43,431 nt of DNA from an uncultured Pelagibacteraceae bacterium (GTDB lineage Bacteria > Pseudomonadota > Alphaproteobacteria > Pelagibacterales > Pelagibacteraceae): positions 1 to 43,431 of the forward strand of contig CACBRW010000006.1 in NCBI GenBank assembly GCA_902541745.1, written 5' to 3'. Within the stretch, counting starts at the first letter, position 1, and each line of letters begins with the position of its first letter. A program made the position numbers and the translations under genes. Below the pieces are notes generated by a model. It ran no database searches. It had not been told where the DNA came from and worked only from the letters and a program-made list of their open reading frames with translations. Below are positions 20,520 to 33,493 of the stretch, in pieces.

Positions 20520-22475
20520 ATGAAATATCCGATTCTTCTACCAAATATTTTTAATCATCCATTTACTTATGAAAGTAATTTAACTCTTAAAGTTGGAGAT
20601 TATGTAATGGTACCTTTTGGAAAATCAAAAATTACCGGTGTTGTTTGGGACGAATTTGAAAAAAATAATAATAAAAATTTTAAGACTAAAAAGGTAATCA
20701 AGAAATTAGACGTTACTCCATTAAAAAAAAATACAATTAATTTTTTAAATTGGTTTGCAGAATATAATCTTATCCCAAAAGGTATGGCATTAAAGTTAGT
20801 GCTCTTAAGTAGTGATGCGGTAGAGAACAAAGAAACTCAACTTAATCAAATATTTGATAGCAAAATTAAGCAAAACTTAATCAAGCTGTCTAGTGATCAA
20901 AATAAATCTCTAAAAAAAATGAATGTTTCAAATAAAAAATTTAGAGTTCATGTTTTGCAAGGCACCACTGGATCAGGTAAAACTTTAGTTTATTTTGAAG
21001 CGTTAAAACCACTGATAGAGAAGGGTTTTCAAGGATTAATTTTATTACCAGAAATTGGTCTAACCAGCCAGTTTGAACAAAAATTTTTTGAATATTTTGG
21101 TTTTAAACCTGCAGTTTGGCATTCGGGTATTTCAAAAAAAAAGAAAGAATTAATTTGGAGCGGCGTTTCTAACGGTAAAATAAAAATAATTATTGGCGCA
21201 AGATCTTCATTATTTTTACCATTTAAAAAATTAGGAATGATAATTGTTGATGAGGAACACGATCAATCATTTAAACAGGACGAAGGCATAACCTACAATG
21301 CTCGTGATATGGCAATTTCTAGAGCATCTTTTGAAAATATTCCAATCAATTTGATTACTGCTGTTCCATCTATAGAAACTTTTGAAAATATTAAAAAAGG
21401 TAAATACGAGGTTTCTAGATTAAACGAAAGATATCAAAACGCAGCTTTACCTAATTATGAAATTATTAATTTAAATAATACCAAACTTGAAAAACAATCA
21501 TGGCTATCAAATAAAATTATTGAAAAAGTTAATTTACATTTGGAAAAAAAAGATCAAGTTTTGTTTTTTTTAAACAGAAGAGGTTTTTCTCCAAATGCTT
21601 TATGTAATAAGTGTTTTACAAGTTTTACATGTCCAAATTGTAGTATCAATTTAGTTTATCATAAAAATAAAAATAACTTATTATGTCATTATTGTGGATA
21701 CAAATCCGATCTTAAAAGGGACTGTACAAAAGAAGGTAACTGTGAATTTATTTTTAGTGGTCCTGGTGTTGAGAGAATTTCAGAAGAGGTAAAAAGAAAA
21801 TTCCCTGGAAAAAAAATAGAGATTTTTTCAAGTGATACAATGAATAAAAAAGATTCTAAAGAAAAAATAGATAAAATTATTAATAATGAAACGCATATTT
21901 TAGTTGGAACTCAATTAATTTCAAAAGGTTTTCATTTTCCAAGCTTAAATTGCATTGTAGTTGTTGATATTGATCTTTCATCTCAAGGACATGATTTAAG
22001 AGGTGCAGAAAAAAATTTGCAGCTCTATCATCAACTTTCAGGACGTGCAGGAAGAACAGGAAAGCCAGCAACGGTATATTTTCAAACTTATGAAAATAAT
22101 ACTAAGATGATTTCAGAAATTACGAGTAAAAATCCAGATATTTTTTTAGAAAGAGAACTAGAGATAAGAAAAAAAAATAAACTACCTCCATTTCAAAGGT
22201 TTATTTCTTTAATCTTAACAGGAGATAATGAAATTAAATTAGAAAAAGAAGCTATTAATTTTAAAAATTTCATTGAAAATAAAATTGAAGGAAAAATATT
22301 AGGGCCTGTGAATGCCCCATTATTTAGATTAAAAAGAAAATTTAGAATTAGATTTTTAATCAGAGGCTTAAAATCCATGAAATTACAAAGCTCTCTTGCA
22401 AAAATTATTCCAAAATATAAATTTTCTTCTGGAATAAAACTTTCAGTTGATGTTGATCCAATTAACTTCAATTAA
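20520..22475 (+). CDS. priA: Primosomal protein N' (replication restart helicase), compact variant
   Basis: Superfamily 2 3'-5' helicase that reloads the replisome at stalled forks. At 651 residues it is shorter than the usual ~730. An N-terminal DNA-binding domain with VGDYVMVPFG is followed by the Walker A motif GTTGSGKT (148-155), the Walker B motif DEEH (244-247), GARSSLFLPF, and the C-terminal helicase motifs VGTQLISKGFHFP and LSGRAGRTGKP. The zinc region has Cys362/365, 371/374, 389/392 and 402/408; the last pair is spaced C-x5-C instead of the usual C-x2-C. It starts 22 bases after lpd on the same strand and is followed by a weak terminator. Loss of helicase function is not suggested, since all helicase motifs remain. 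Confidence 0.95.
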   Translation: MKYPILLPNIFNHPFTYESNLTLKVGDYVMVPFGKSKITGVVWDEFEKNNNKNFKTKKVIKKLDVTPLKKNTINFLNWFAEYNLIPKGMALKLVLLSSDAVENKETQLNQIFDSKIKQNLIKLSSDQNKSLKKMNVSNKKFRVHVLQGTTGSGKTLVYFEALKPLIEKGFQGLILLPEIGLTSQFEQKFFEYFGFKPAVWHSGISKKKKELIWSGVSNGKIKIIIGARSSLFLPFKKLGMIIVDEEHDQSFKQDEGITYNARDMAISRASFENIPINLITAVPSIETFENIKKGKYEVSRLNERYQNAALPNYEIINLNNTKLEKQSWLSNKIIEKVNLHLEKKDQVLFFLNRRGFSPNALCNKCFTSFTCPNCSINLVYHKNKNNLLCHYCGYKSDLKRDCTKEGNCEFIFSGPGVERISEEVKRKFPGKKIEIFSSDTMNKKDSKEKIDKIINNETHILVGTQLISKGFHFPSLNCIVVVDIDLSSQGHDLRGAEKNLQLYHQLSGRAGRTGKPATVYFQTYENNTKMISEITSKNPDIFLERELEIRKKNKLPPFQRFISLILTGDNEIKLEKEAINFKNFIENKIEGKILGPVNAPLFRLKRKFRIRFLIRGLKSMKLQSSLAKIIPKYKFSSGIKLSVDVDPINFN

Positions 22476-22479
22476 CCGC

Positions 22480-22498
22480 AAAAAAGAGGCCTTTTTTA
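22480..22498 (+). terminator. Weak intrinsic terminator-like hairpin after priA
   Basis: Immediately after the priA stop, AAAAAG and CTTTTT can pair around an AGGC loop, followed by one more T. The stem is six base pairs with a single G-C pair, so it is a weak hairpin, but it sits where priA transcription should end and just before a good promoter for the atp operon. In an AT-rich genome such poor hairpins may arise by chance. Confidence 0.4.
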
Positions 22499-22510
22499 CG
22501 AATCCGCTAC

Positions 22511-22539
22511 TTGAAGACATAAGGGTCATATGCTATTTA
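22511..22539 (+). promoter_or_regulatory. Predicted sigma-70 promoter for the atpHAGDC operon
   Basis: A TTGAAG -35 box and a TATTTA -10 box are separated by exactly 17 bases, and the -10 is preceded by TGC, an extended -10 signature. Initiation near 22546 would give a leader of about 38 bases with an AGAGGA ribosome site at 22572-22577, six bases before the TTG start of atpH. The rest of the 108-base gap between priA and atpH shows nothing else I recognise. Prediction from consensus only. Confidence 0.55.
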
Positions 22540-22583
22540 GGGCGTGATTTTTAAATAATCTTCAACATTATAGAGGAACCAAG

Positions 22584-23141
22584 TTGAGTAAAGACACCGG
22601 ATTTTCAATAACTTCAGCTGAAAGGTATTCTCTTGCGCTTTTTGAGCTCTCAGTGGAAAACAATCTTTTAAGTCAGATCGAAGATCAGTCTTCATCTATT
22701 CTTAATTTAATTCAGCAAAGTGAAGATTTTTCTAATTTGATTAAAGATCCAACTACAAGCCAGGAAGATTTATTAAAAGTAATCAATACAATCTCTGAAA
22801 ATAATAAATTTGAGTCTTTATTTAAAAATTTTTTAAGTTTCTTAATTCAAAAAAGACGTTTCTTTTTTATTGAGCGTATCCTTAAAAGCTTTATTGAAAT
22901 TTGTTCAAGAAAAAGAGGTGAACTTAAGGCAGAATTAAAATCAGCAAAAGAATTATCTAATGAAGAAATTGCAAAAATTACAGAGGAGTTAACAAAAAAT
23001 TTTAGCTCAAAAATAAAATTAAACTACAAACATGACGAAAGTTTAATAGGAGGTTTGGTAGTACAAGTCGGAAGTACTATGGTAGATACCTCAATTAAAA
23101 ATAAATTACAACAAATCGAAAATAGAATGACAGAGGCATAA
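22584..23141 (+). CDS. atpH: ATP synthase F1 delta subunit
   Basis: Connects the F1 head to the peripheral stalk of ATP synthase. At 185 residues it matches the family, with the N-terminal ERYSLALFELSVENN helix and the C-terminal KLNYKHDESLIGGLVVQVGSTMVDTSIKNKL region (quoted piecewise: DESLIGGLVVQVG and SIKNKLQQ are the diagnostic parts). The start is TTG, chosen because AGAGGA lies six bases upstream and no ATG is near. It is the first gene of an F1-only operon; F0 genes lie elsewhere, the usual alphaproteobacterial split. The stop abuts atpA. Confidence 0.95.
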   Translation: MSKDTGFSITSAERYSLALFELSVENNLLSQIEDQSSSILNLIQQSEDFSNLIKDPTTSQEDLLKVINTISENNKFESLFKNFLSFLIQKRRFFFIERILKSFIEICSRKRGELKAELKSAKELSNEEIAKITEELTKNFSSKIKLNYKHDESLIGGLVVQVGSTMVDTSIKNKLQQIENRMTEA

Positions 23142-24677
23142 ATGGAAATAAATCCTTCAGAAGTTACAAAAATATTAAAAGAACAAATTAAAAATTTTGG
23201 TGATAAAGCAGAAGTCACAGAAGTTGGTCAAGTTTTATCAGTTGGAGACGGTATTGCTAGGATTTATGGTTTGGATAATGTTCAAGCTGGTGAAATGGTA
23301 GAATTTGCAGATGGTTCAAAAGGTATGGCTCTAAACTTAGAAAGTGAAAACGTTGGTGTCGTAATTTTTGGTGATGACAGAAATGTTAAAGAAGGGGATG
23401 TAGTAAAAAGAACTGGTAATATTGTTGATACTCCAGTTGGAAAAGAATTATTAGGAAGAGTAGTGGATGGTTTAGGAAATCCCATCGATGGAAAAGGACC
23501 ATTAGATAAAGGAATAAAAAAAAGCAGGGTTGAAGTAAAAGCTCCAGGTATTATTCCACGACAATCAGTAAGTGAACCAATGCAAACTGGTCTTAAATCA
23601 ATTGATAGTTTAGTCCCGATTGGAAGAGGACAAAGGGAATTAATTATTGGTGATAGACAAACTGGTAAAACAGCAGTTGCAGTAGATGCAATTATTAATC
23701 AAAAAAAAATCAATGAATCTGGTGATGAAAAACAAAAACTGTATTGTATATACGTTGCAGTTGGACAAAAAAGATCAACAGTAAGACAAATTCAAAAAAC
23801 ATTAGAAGAAGCTGGAGCTATGGAGTACACAACAATCGTTGCCGCTACGGCATCTGACTCTGCTCCTCTACAATTCTTAGCACCATATACAGGATGTGCT
23901 ATGGGAGAGTATTTTAGAGATAATGGAATGCATGCGTTAATAATTTATGATGATTTGTCTAAACAAGCAGTTGCTTATAGACAAATGTCATTGCTATTGA
24001 GAAGACCCCCAGGACGTGAGGCGTATCCTGGAGATGTATTTTATCTTCATAGTAGATTACTTGAAAGAGCAGCTAAATTAAGTGACGAACATGGTGGTGG
24101 ATCACTAACTGCACTGCCAATTATTGAAACACAAGGTGGAGACGTATCCGCGTTCATTCCAACTAACGTTATTTCAATTACAGATGGACAAATTTTCCTG
24201 GAAACAGAACTATTTAACCAAGGTATAAGACCTGCAATTAACGTAGGTTTATCAGTATCTAGGGTTGGTTCATCAGCTCAAACAAAAGCGATGAAAAAAG
24301 TTTCTGGTTCAATGAAATTGGAGTTAGCACAATACAGAGAAATGGCGGCTTTTGCTCAATTCGGATCTGATTTAGATGCATCTACGCAGCAGCTTTTGAA
24401 TAGAGGTTCTAAACTAACTGAACTTTTAAAACAAAAACAATATTCACCGATGACTGTTGCAGAACAAGTTATTTCAGTATTTTGTGGAGTGAAAGGGTAT
24501 CTTGATGATATTGATCTAAAAGACGTTGCTGAATTTGAGAGCAAGATTATTGAAAAATGTAAATCAGATAAGCCTGAAATTATCGAGTCAATTTTAACTT
24601 CAGGAAAACTTGAGGAAGATAAAGAAAAATTACTTGTTGAGGTAATCACTCAATTAAAAGGAAATTTTAAATCTTAA
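23142..24677 (+). CDS. atpA: ATP synthase F1 alpha subunit
   Basis: Non-catalytic nucleotide-binding subunit of the F1 hexamer. At 511 residues it is full length. The Walker A motif GDRQTGKT spans residues 170-177, followed by [17 protein letters not shown] (Walker B region) and the alpha signature segment [17 protein letters not shown] containing the conserved arginine that reaches the catalytic site of beta. The N-terminal beta-barrel has [18 protein letters not shown]. It starts directly after the atpH stop and is followed after six bases by atpG. Confidence 0.99.
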   Translation: MEINPSEVTKILKEQIKNFGDKAEVTEVGQVLSVGDGIARIYGLDNVQAGEMVEFADGSKGMALNLESENVGVVIFGDDRNVKEGDVVKRTGNIVDTPVGKELLGRVVDGLGNPIDGKGPLDKGIKKSRVEVKAPGIIPRQSVSEPMQTGLKSIDSLVPIGRGQRELIIGDRQTGKTAVAVDAIINQKKINESGDEKQKLYCIYVAVGQKRSTVRQIQKTLEEAGAMEYTTIVAATASDSAPLQFLAPYTGCAMGEYFRDNGMHALIIYDDLSKQAVAYRQMSLLLRRPPGREAYPGDVFYLHSRLLERAAKLSDEHGGGSLTALPIIETQGGDVSAFIPTNVISITDGQIFLETELFNQGIRPAINVGLSVSRVGSSAQTKAMKKVSGSMKLELAQYREMAAFAQFGSDLDASTQQLLNRGSKLTELLKQKQYSPMTVAEQVISVFCGVKGYLDDIDLKDVAEFESKIIEKCKSDKPEIIESILTSGKLEEDKEKLLVEVITQLKGNFKS

Positions 24678-24683
24678 TAATTT

Positions 24684-26976
<2,293 letters not shown>

Positions 26977-26977
<1 letters not shown>

Positions 26978-27369
26978 TGAGTGAAGAGTTTAAAGTTGAA
27001 ATAGTAAATCCTGAAAAATCTTTTTTAGTAAAAGATGATGTTTCAGAAGTTGTGGTCCCTGCTTTTGAAGGAGAGATGGGAATATTGAAGGATCATATTT
27101 CTATTATTTCCTTTTTAAAACCTGGGATAATTAAGATTTTATCAAAATCGGGTGATGAAAATTACTATGTTGAAGATGGGATTGTTGAGTTTAAAAATAA
27201 CAATCTATCTATTTTAACAAGTACAATTTTTAATCTTGCTGATATGGATAAATCAAAGCAACAAGATTTACTTAAACAGGCAGAAGAAGAGGCTAATAAA
27301 ACCGATATTAACGATCAATCTAAATATTTAGCAGATCAAAAAGTTGAAGTTTTAAAAACTCTAAATTAA
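26977..27369 (+). CDS. atpC: ATP synthase F1 epsilon subunit
   Basis: Rotor subunit linking gamma to the c-ring and regulating ATPase activity. The 130 residues contain the beta-sandwich domain with VVVPAFEGEMGILKDHISIISFLKPGII as its core (diagnostic parts: GEMGILKDH and LKPG), and a short helical C-terminus. The last 9 bases overlap the 3' end of rppH on the opposite strand, and no hairpin terminator is visible between them, so antisense readthrough is likely. Confidence 0.95.
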
Positions 27370-27834
27370 TTTTTTTACTTTTTCTTTAAGTTCTTTGTAA
27401 ACATGATGTTTAAAATCAACAACAACATCAGTAATTAAATCTAAGTCAATCCACTTCCAATCTAAAAATTCTGGATTAGATGTATTAATATTTATTTCAT
27501 TATCATTTCCAATAAATCGCATTAAAAACCATTTTTGCTTCTGACCTTTGTACTTACCTTTCCAAATAATACCTAGTAATCTATCAGGTAAATCATAGGT
27601 TAATGTACCATCTAATTCTTTTATAAGTTCTACGCTTTTGATACTTGTTTCTTCCTCTAGTTCTCTAAATGCAGCTTTTAAATTATCCTCTCCCTCATCA
27701 ACACCACCCTGAGGCATTTGCCAAAAATTTTTAGGATTATCTATTCTTTTTGCTACGAATACTTTATTTTCTTTATTCAATAACACAATTCCGACCCCAC
27801 TTCTCAGTGGTAAATCTTTAAAATTTTTATTCAT
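27361..27834 (-). CDS. rppH: RNA pyrophosphohydrolase (Nudix)
   Basis: Removes pyrophosphate from mRNA 5' ends to start decay. At 157 residues it has the RppH form: YRSGVGI-like N-terminus (LPLRSGVGIVLLN), FWQMPQGGVDEGE and WKWIDLD near the end. The Nudix box runs from Gly43 to Ile65 with Glu49, Arg57, Glu58, Glu61 and Glu62 all in place; the usual last glycine is Ser64, a tolerated variation. It lies one base downstream of ctpA and is the last gene of the minus-strand block. Confidence 0.93.
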   Translation of the reverse strand: MNKNFKDLPLRSGVGIVLLNKENKVFVAKRIDNPKNFWQMPQGGVDEGEDNLKAAFRELEEETSIKSVELIKELDGTLTYDLPDRLLGIIWKGKYKGQKQKWFLMRFIGNDNEININTSNPEFLDWKWIDLDLITDVVVDFKHHVYKELKEKVKKLI

Positions 27835-27835
27835 A

Positions 27836-28975
27836 TTATCCGTTAAGTAACTTAATAGCGTAGTTTAATTGATTATCAGTATCAGTTTTTATTCTAAAAT
27901 CATCACCTTCTTCATTTACTTCAATATCTGGTCTAACACCTACTTCAGAAATAGATTTTCCAGAAGGAAGATAATATTTTGCGACAGTTAATCTGATAGC
28001 ACCACGATTTTTTAAAGGAATAATTGATTGGACAGAACCTTTACCAAAGCTATTTTCACCAACGATGATTGCTCTTTTGTGATCCTTTAAAGCTCCAGCA
28101 ACAATTTCAGATGCTGATGCTGAACCATAGTTAATTAAAACCAATAGTGTTTTTCCATCGGTAATATCTCCTTTTTTTGCAAACCATTTTCTATTTTCAG
28201 ATTTTTTTCTGCTTTTTGTTGAAACTATCTCACCATTTTCCAGGAAAAAATCTGATATCTTTATTGCTTGAGATAAAAGACCTCCAGGATTATTTCTTAA
28301 ATCTAAAATATATGAATTTAAGTTTTTATCTTTTTTAAGTTTTTTAATTTGTTTTTCTATTTGATCACTACTGTTATCGTTAAATGAAGTAAGCCTAATG
28401 TATCCAATATTTTCTTCTATAATTTCAGATTTTACAGACTGAACCTGAATAACTTCTCTTATTATATTGAATGTTAGCGCTTTTCTTTCACCTCTTCGTC
28501 TTACTGTTAACTCTATTCCAGAACCTACAGGTCCTCTCATTAAATCAACAGCTTCACTTAATGATTTTCCTTGAACCTGAACATCATTTATTTTGACTAT
28601 GTAATCACCAGCTTTTAATCCAGCTCTAGATGCAGGTGTATCATCTATTGGTGAAATTACTTTTACCACACCAGCCTCCATACTAACTTCAATTCCTAGT
28701 CCACCAAATTCACCACTGGTTTCTGTTTGCATTTCATCAAAAATTTTAGGAGACATGTAGGATGAATAAGGATCTAGGGATTGTAAAAGTCCATTGATAG
28801 CGGAGTCCATACTCTCAGATTGATTGAACTCATCAACATATTCTTTATTAATTTTTTCAAGAACTTCACCGAAGAGATCAATTTTTTTATAAATATCAAT
28901 TTCAGCTGAAATAACTGTTTTATTTAAATAAAAAATGGAAAAAAAAATTAATAATAAAAATTTAATTTTTTTCAT
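27836..28975 (-). CDS. ctpA: Carboxy-terminal processing protease, S41 family
   Basis: Periplasmic or membrane-anchored serine protease with a PDZ domain. I place the start at the ATG ending at 28975 (379 residues) instead of an ATG 12 codons upstream: this start overlaps the rsfS stop as ATGA and begins directly with a signal peptide, MKKIKFLLLIFFSIFYLN. The PDZ domain covers about 75-165 (GGLGIEV ... SRAGLKAGDYIVKIN). The protease core has DLRNNPGGLL, the nucleophile motif GSASASEIVAGAL and the catalytic lysine in SFGKGSVQ, giving the Ser-Lys dyad. Likely envelope-protein or murein-enzyme processing; the substrate is unknown. Confidence 0.93.
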   Translation of the reverse strand: MKKIKFLLLIFFSIFYLNKTVISAEIDIYKKIDLFGEVLEKINKEYVDEFNQSESMDSAINGLLQSLDPYSSYMSPKIFDEMQTETSGEFGGLGIEVSMEAGVVKVISPIDDTPASRAGLKAGDYIVKINDVQVQGKSLSEAVDLMRGPVGSGIELTVRRRGERKALTFNIIREVIQVQSVKSEIIEENIGYIRLTSFNDNSSDQIEKQIKKLKKDKNLNSYILDLRNNPGGLLSQAIKISDFFLENGEIVSTKSRKKSENRKWFAKKGDITDGKTLLVLINYGSASASEIVAGALKDHKRAIIVGENSFGKGSVQSIIPLKNRGAIRLTVAKYYLPSGKSISEVGVRPDIEVNEEGDDFRIKTDTDNQLNYAIKLLNG

Positions 28976-29322
28976 ATCATCACTTTTTCTTTTGGAATTA
29001 GCTCTGACCAAATTTTTTCTAATTCATAAAATTTTCTTTTTTCTGGATGAAAAATATGAACAATCAAATCAATCCCATCAACAAGTTTCCATTCTCCACT
29101 TTCTTTACCCTCAATTTTTGAGTCTTTTACACCGTTATTTTTAAGTTTTTCTAAAACTTGTTCTGATAAAGATTGAATATGTCTAGATGATGTTCCACTT
29201 GCTATGATCATGTAATCAGCCATAGAACTTTTGTCTTTAAGATCAATAGTTACAATGTCTTGGGCTTTATTGAGATCTAGTGTGTTGATTACAATTTCTT
29301 TTAAATCTGAAATTTTGTCCAT
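28972..29322 (-). CDS. rsfS: Ribosomal silencing factor RsfS
   Basis: Binds ribosomal protein L14 and blocks subunit joining during starvation. The 116-residue protein shows the family core KSSMADYMIIASGTSSRHI, then GEWKLVDGIDLIVHIFHPE and a final helix YELEKIWS. It follows nadD, as in many bacteria. The stop overlaps the ctpA start, so the rlmH gene that usually follows rsfS is not at this place. Confidence 0.93.
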   Translation of the reverse strand: MDKISDLKEIVINTLDLNKAQDIVTIDLKDKSSMADYMIIASGTSSRHIQSLSEQVLEKLKNNGVKDSKIEGKESGEWKLVDGIDLIVHIFHPEKRKFYELEKIWSELIPKEKVMI

Positions 29323-29339
29323 TAATTGATTTTAGATTA

Positions 29340-29861
29340 TCAAATTTTTCTTAATTGAGAAGATGAAATGTTGACTTTATTAAACTCAATAAACTCTAGA
29401 TTGGCCTTACTAAGTTGCTTAAATGTCTTTGATTTTAAAGAATTTTTTTTATACCCGTGTCTATCAAAAACTAGAATGTTACATTTTTGTAGAATTAATT
29501 TAGATTTATGCCATTTATGAAAATTAATAAGGTTGTCGGCACCCATTAAAAAATAAATTTCAATGCTTTTATCTTTTTTTAAATGATTGATTAAATTAAT
29601 AGTTTTACTTGATTTAATAATTTTTTCATAAAATTTAACCTTAATAAATGAATTTGTACTAATAATTTTTTTACAATATTTAATTCTGTCAGTAACAGAT
29701 GTCTTGCTTTCTATTTTAAATGGATTTTTTTTTGTAATTGCCCAAATAACTTTTTTGAGTTTGAATCTTTTTTTTGCTTCCTTAGAAATTGCTAAATGTC
29801 CTTTATGAGCAGGATCAAACGATCCACCTAATACACCTATTTTTATTTTTGTGTTATTCAA
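29340..29861 (-). CDS. nadD: Nicotinate-nucleotide adenylyltransferase
   Basis: Makes nicotinate adenine dinucleotide in NAD synthesis. At 173 residues it is a little short for the family. The nucleotidyltransferase motif GGSFDPAHKGHLAIS lies at 12-26 with the HxGH histidines, MGADNLINFHKWH is the substrate loop, and SSSQLRK near the C-terminus matches the SSTxIR motif. The start is TTG, one base after the proA stop; no in-frame ATG precedes the active-site motif, so TTG is the best choice. Confidence 0.92.
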   Translation of the reverse strand: MNNTKIKIGVLGGSFDPAHKGHLAISKEAKKRFKLKKVIWAITKKNPFKIESKTSVTDRIKYCKKIISTNSFIKVKFYEKIIKSSKTINLINHLKKDKSIEIYFLMGADNLINFHKWHKSKLILQKCNILVFDRHGYKKNSLKSKTFKQLSKANLEFIEFNKVNISSSQLRKI

Positions 29862-29862
29862 T

Positions 29863-31113
29863 TTAATTTCTTATTTTACCATTACTAGTGATTTCATATT
29901 TATATGAAATCAATTGATTTAAACCTACAGGACCTCTTGGTGGTAGTGTATTAGTAGAAATTCCAACTTCTCCACCAAATCCAAATTCACCTCCATCAGC
30001 AAATTGAGTTGAGGTATTATGCATTGCAATTGAGCTTTTAACATTTTTTAAGAAGTATTTTGCTGTTTTTTTATTTTTTGTAATGATGGAGTCAGTGTGC
30101 ATAGTGCCATATTTATTTATATGCTTAATTGCCTCTTCAGAATTTTTAACAACTTTAACAGATACAATTGATGCCAAATATTCAGTTGACCAATCTTTTT
30201 CTTTTGCAGGGTATACTTGACCTTTGTAATAACTCTTCAAAATCTTATCACCAATTATTTTACAACCATTATTTTCAAGTGCCTGCAAAATAGGATTACT
30301 AAATTTTTTTACTATATTTTTATGAATAAGAATAGTTTCAGTCGCACCACAAATACTTGTATTTCTTAATTTAGCGTTATAGACAACTTCTTTAGCCATT
30401 TTTAATTCTGCATCTTTATCTATATAAGTATGACAAAGTCCTTCTAAGTGCCCAATTATCGGCACTTTGGATAATTCTAAAACTTTTTTAACTAAATTTT
30501 TTCCACCACGCGGTATAATGACATCGATATATTTTTTCATTTTAGAAAGCATTATATCTACTAGTTTTCTTTGTTTTGAGTCGATAAATTGAATAAAGTT
30601 TTCATCAACTTTATTTTTTTTAAGTGCTTTTCTAAACAACTTAGCTAAAGCTTTATTTGAATTTATGGCCTCAGAGCCCCCTTTCAAAATCACTACATTT
30701 CCAGATTTAAAACAAAGACTAGCAACATCTGAGGTTACATTTGGTCTACTTTCATAAATAACACCAATAACTCCAATTGGTATTGATACTCTTTTTATGT
30801 TCAAACCATTTGGTCTTTTCCATTTGTCTAAAGTGTTGTCTATAGGATCCCTTAATTTAGCTATTTTTAAAATAGAATTTATAATTCCATTCAATTTATT
30901 TTCATTTAAATGAAGCCTATTGATTAAGTTCTCTTTTAACCCTCTTTTTCTTGCGTAATTAATATCTTTTGAATTTTGATTAATAATAAATTTTTTTTCA
31001 TTCTTAATTAATTTCGCGTAATCATTTAAAACTTTATTTTTTACTTCAGTTGTAACTTTATACTCACTAGCTTTGCGAGCTTTTCTTCCAATTAAACTCA
31101 TATATTTAATCAT
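29863..31113 (-). CDS. proA: Gamma-glutamyl phosphate reductase
   Basis: NADPH-dependent reduction of gamma-glutamyl phosphate, second step of proline synthesis. At 416 residues it is full length, with IPIGVIGVIYESRPNVTSD, VVILKGGSEAINSN, the catalytic cysteine in NTSICGATETILI and the C-terminal GEFGFGGEVGISTN. The first ATG directly follows the proB stop; a second ATG four codons in (MSLIGRKARKAS) is an equally reasonable start. ProB, the kinase of the same labile intermediate, lies immediately upstream. Confidence 0.96.
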   Translation of the reverse strand: MIKYMSLIGRKARKASEYKVTTEVKNKVLNDYAKLIKNEKKFIINQNSKDINYARKRGLKENLINRLHLNENKLNGIINSILKIAKLRDPIDNTLDKWKRPNGLNIKRVSIPIGVIGVIYESRPNVTSDVASLCFKSGNVVILKGGSEAINSNKALAKLFRKALKKNKVDENFIQFIDSKQRKLVDIMLSKMKKYIDVIIPRGGKNLVKKVLELSKVPIIGHLEGLCHTYIDKDAELKMAKEVVYNAKLRNTSICGATETILIHKNIVKKFSNPILQALENNGCKIIGDKILKSYYKGQVYPAKEKDWSTEYLASIVSVKVVKNSEEAIKHINKYGTMHTDSIITKNKKTAKYFLKNVKSSIAMHNTSTQFADGGEFGFGGEVGISTNTLPPRGPVGLNQLISYKYEITSNGKIRN

Positions 31114-33208
<2,095 letters not shown>

Positions 33209-33224
33209 TTAATTGGTTGTACTA

Positions 33225-33479
33225 TTAATTGGGCTTTACAGAAACGAAAGTTCTATCTGATTTAGATTTTTTGAATACAACTTTTCCTTTAACAACTGAA
33301 AATATTGAATGATCTTTACCCATACCAACATTTTCACCCGGAAAAATCTTTGTTCCTCTTTGTCTAACAATTATGTTTCCAGGAATTACTGTTTCACCAC
33401 CATACTTTTTTACACCAAGTCTTCTACCGGCACTATCTCGTCCGTTTCGTGATGATCCACCTGCTTTTTTTGTTGCCAT
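33225..33479 (-). CDS. rpmA: 50S ribosomal protein L27
   Basis: Large-subunit protein whose N-terminal tail reaches the peptidyl-transferase centre. The 84 residues start [16 protein letters not shown], with no cleavable extension before the AxKKAGGSxxNGRDS motif, and continue [12 protein letters not shown] and [11 protein letters not shown]. It sits 14 bases after rplU. Confidence 0.98.
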   Translation of the reverse strand: MATKKAGGSSRNGRDSAGRRLGVKKYGGETVIPGNIIVRQRGTKIFPGENVGMGKDHSIFSVVKGKVVFKKSKSDRTFVSVKPN

Positions 33480-33493
33480 AATTTACCTAATAA

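Noticed and set aside
28935-29144. Plus-strand open frame across the ctpA/rsfS junction
   Set aside because: Overlaps two real minus-strand genes and has no homology-like features.
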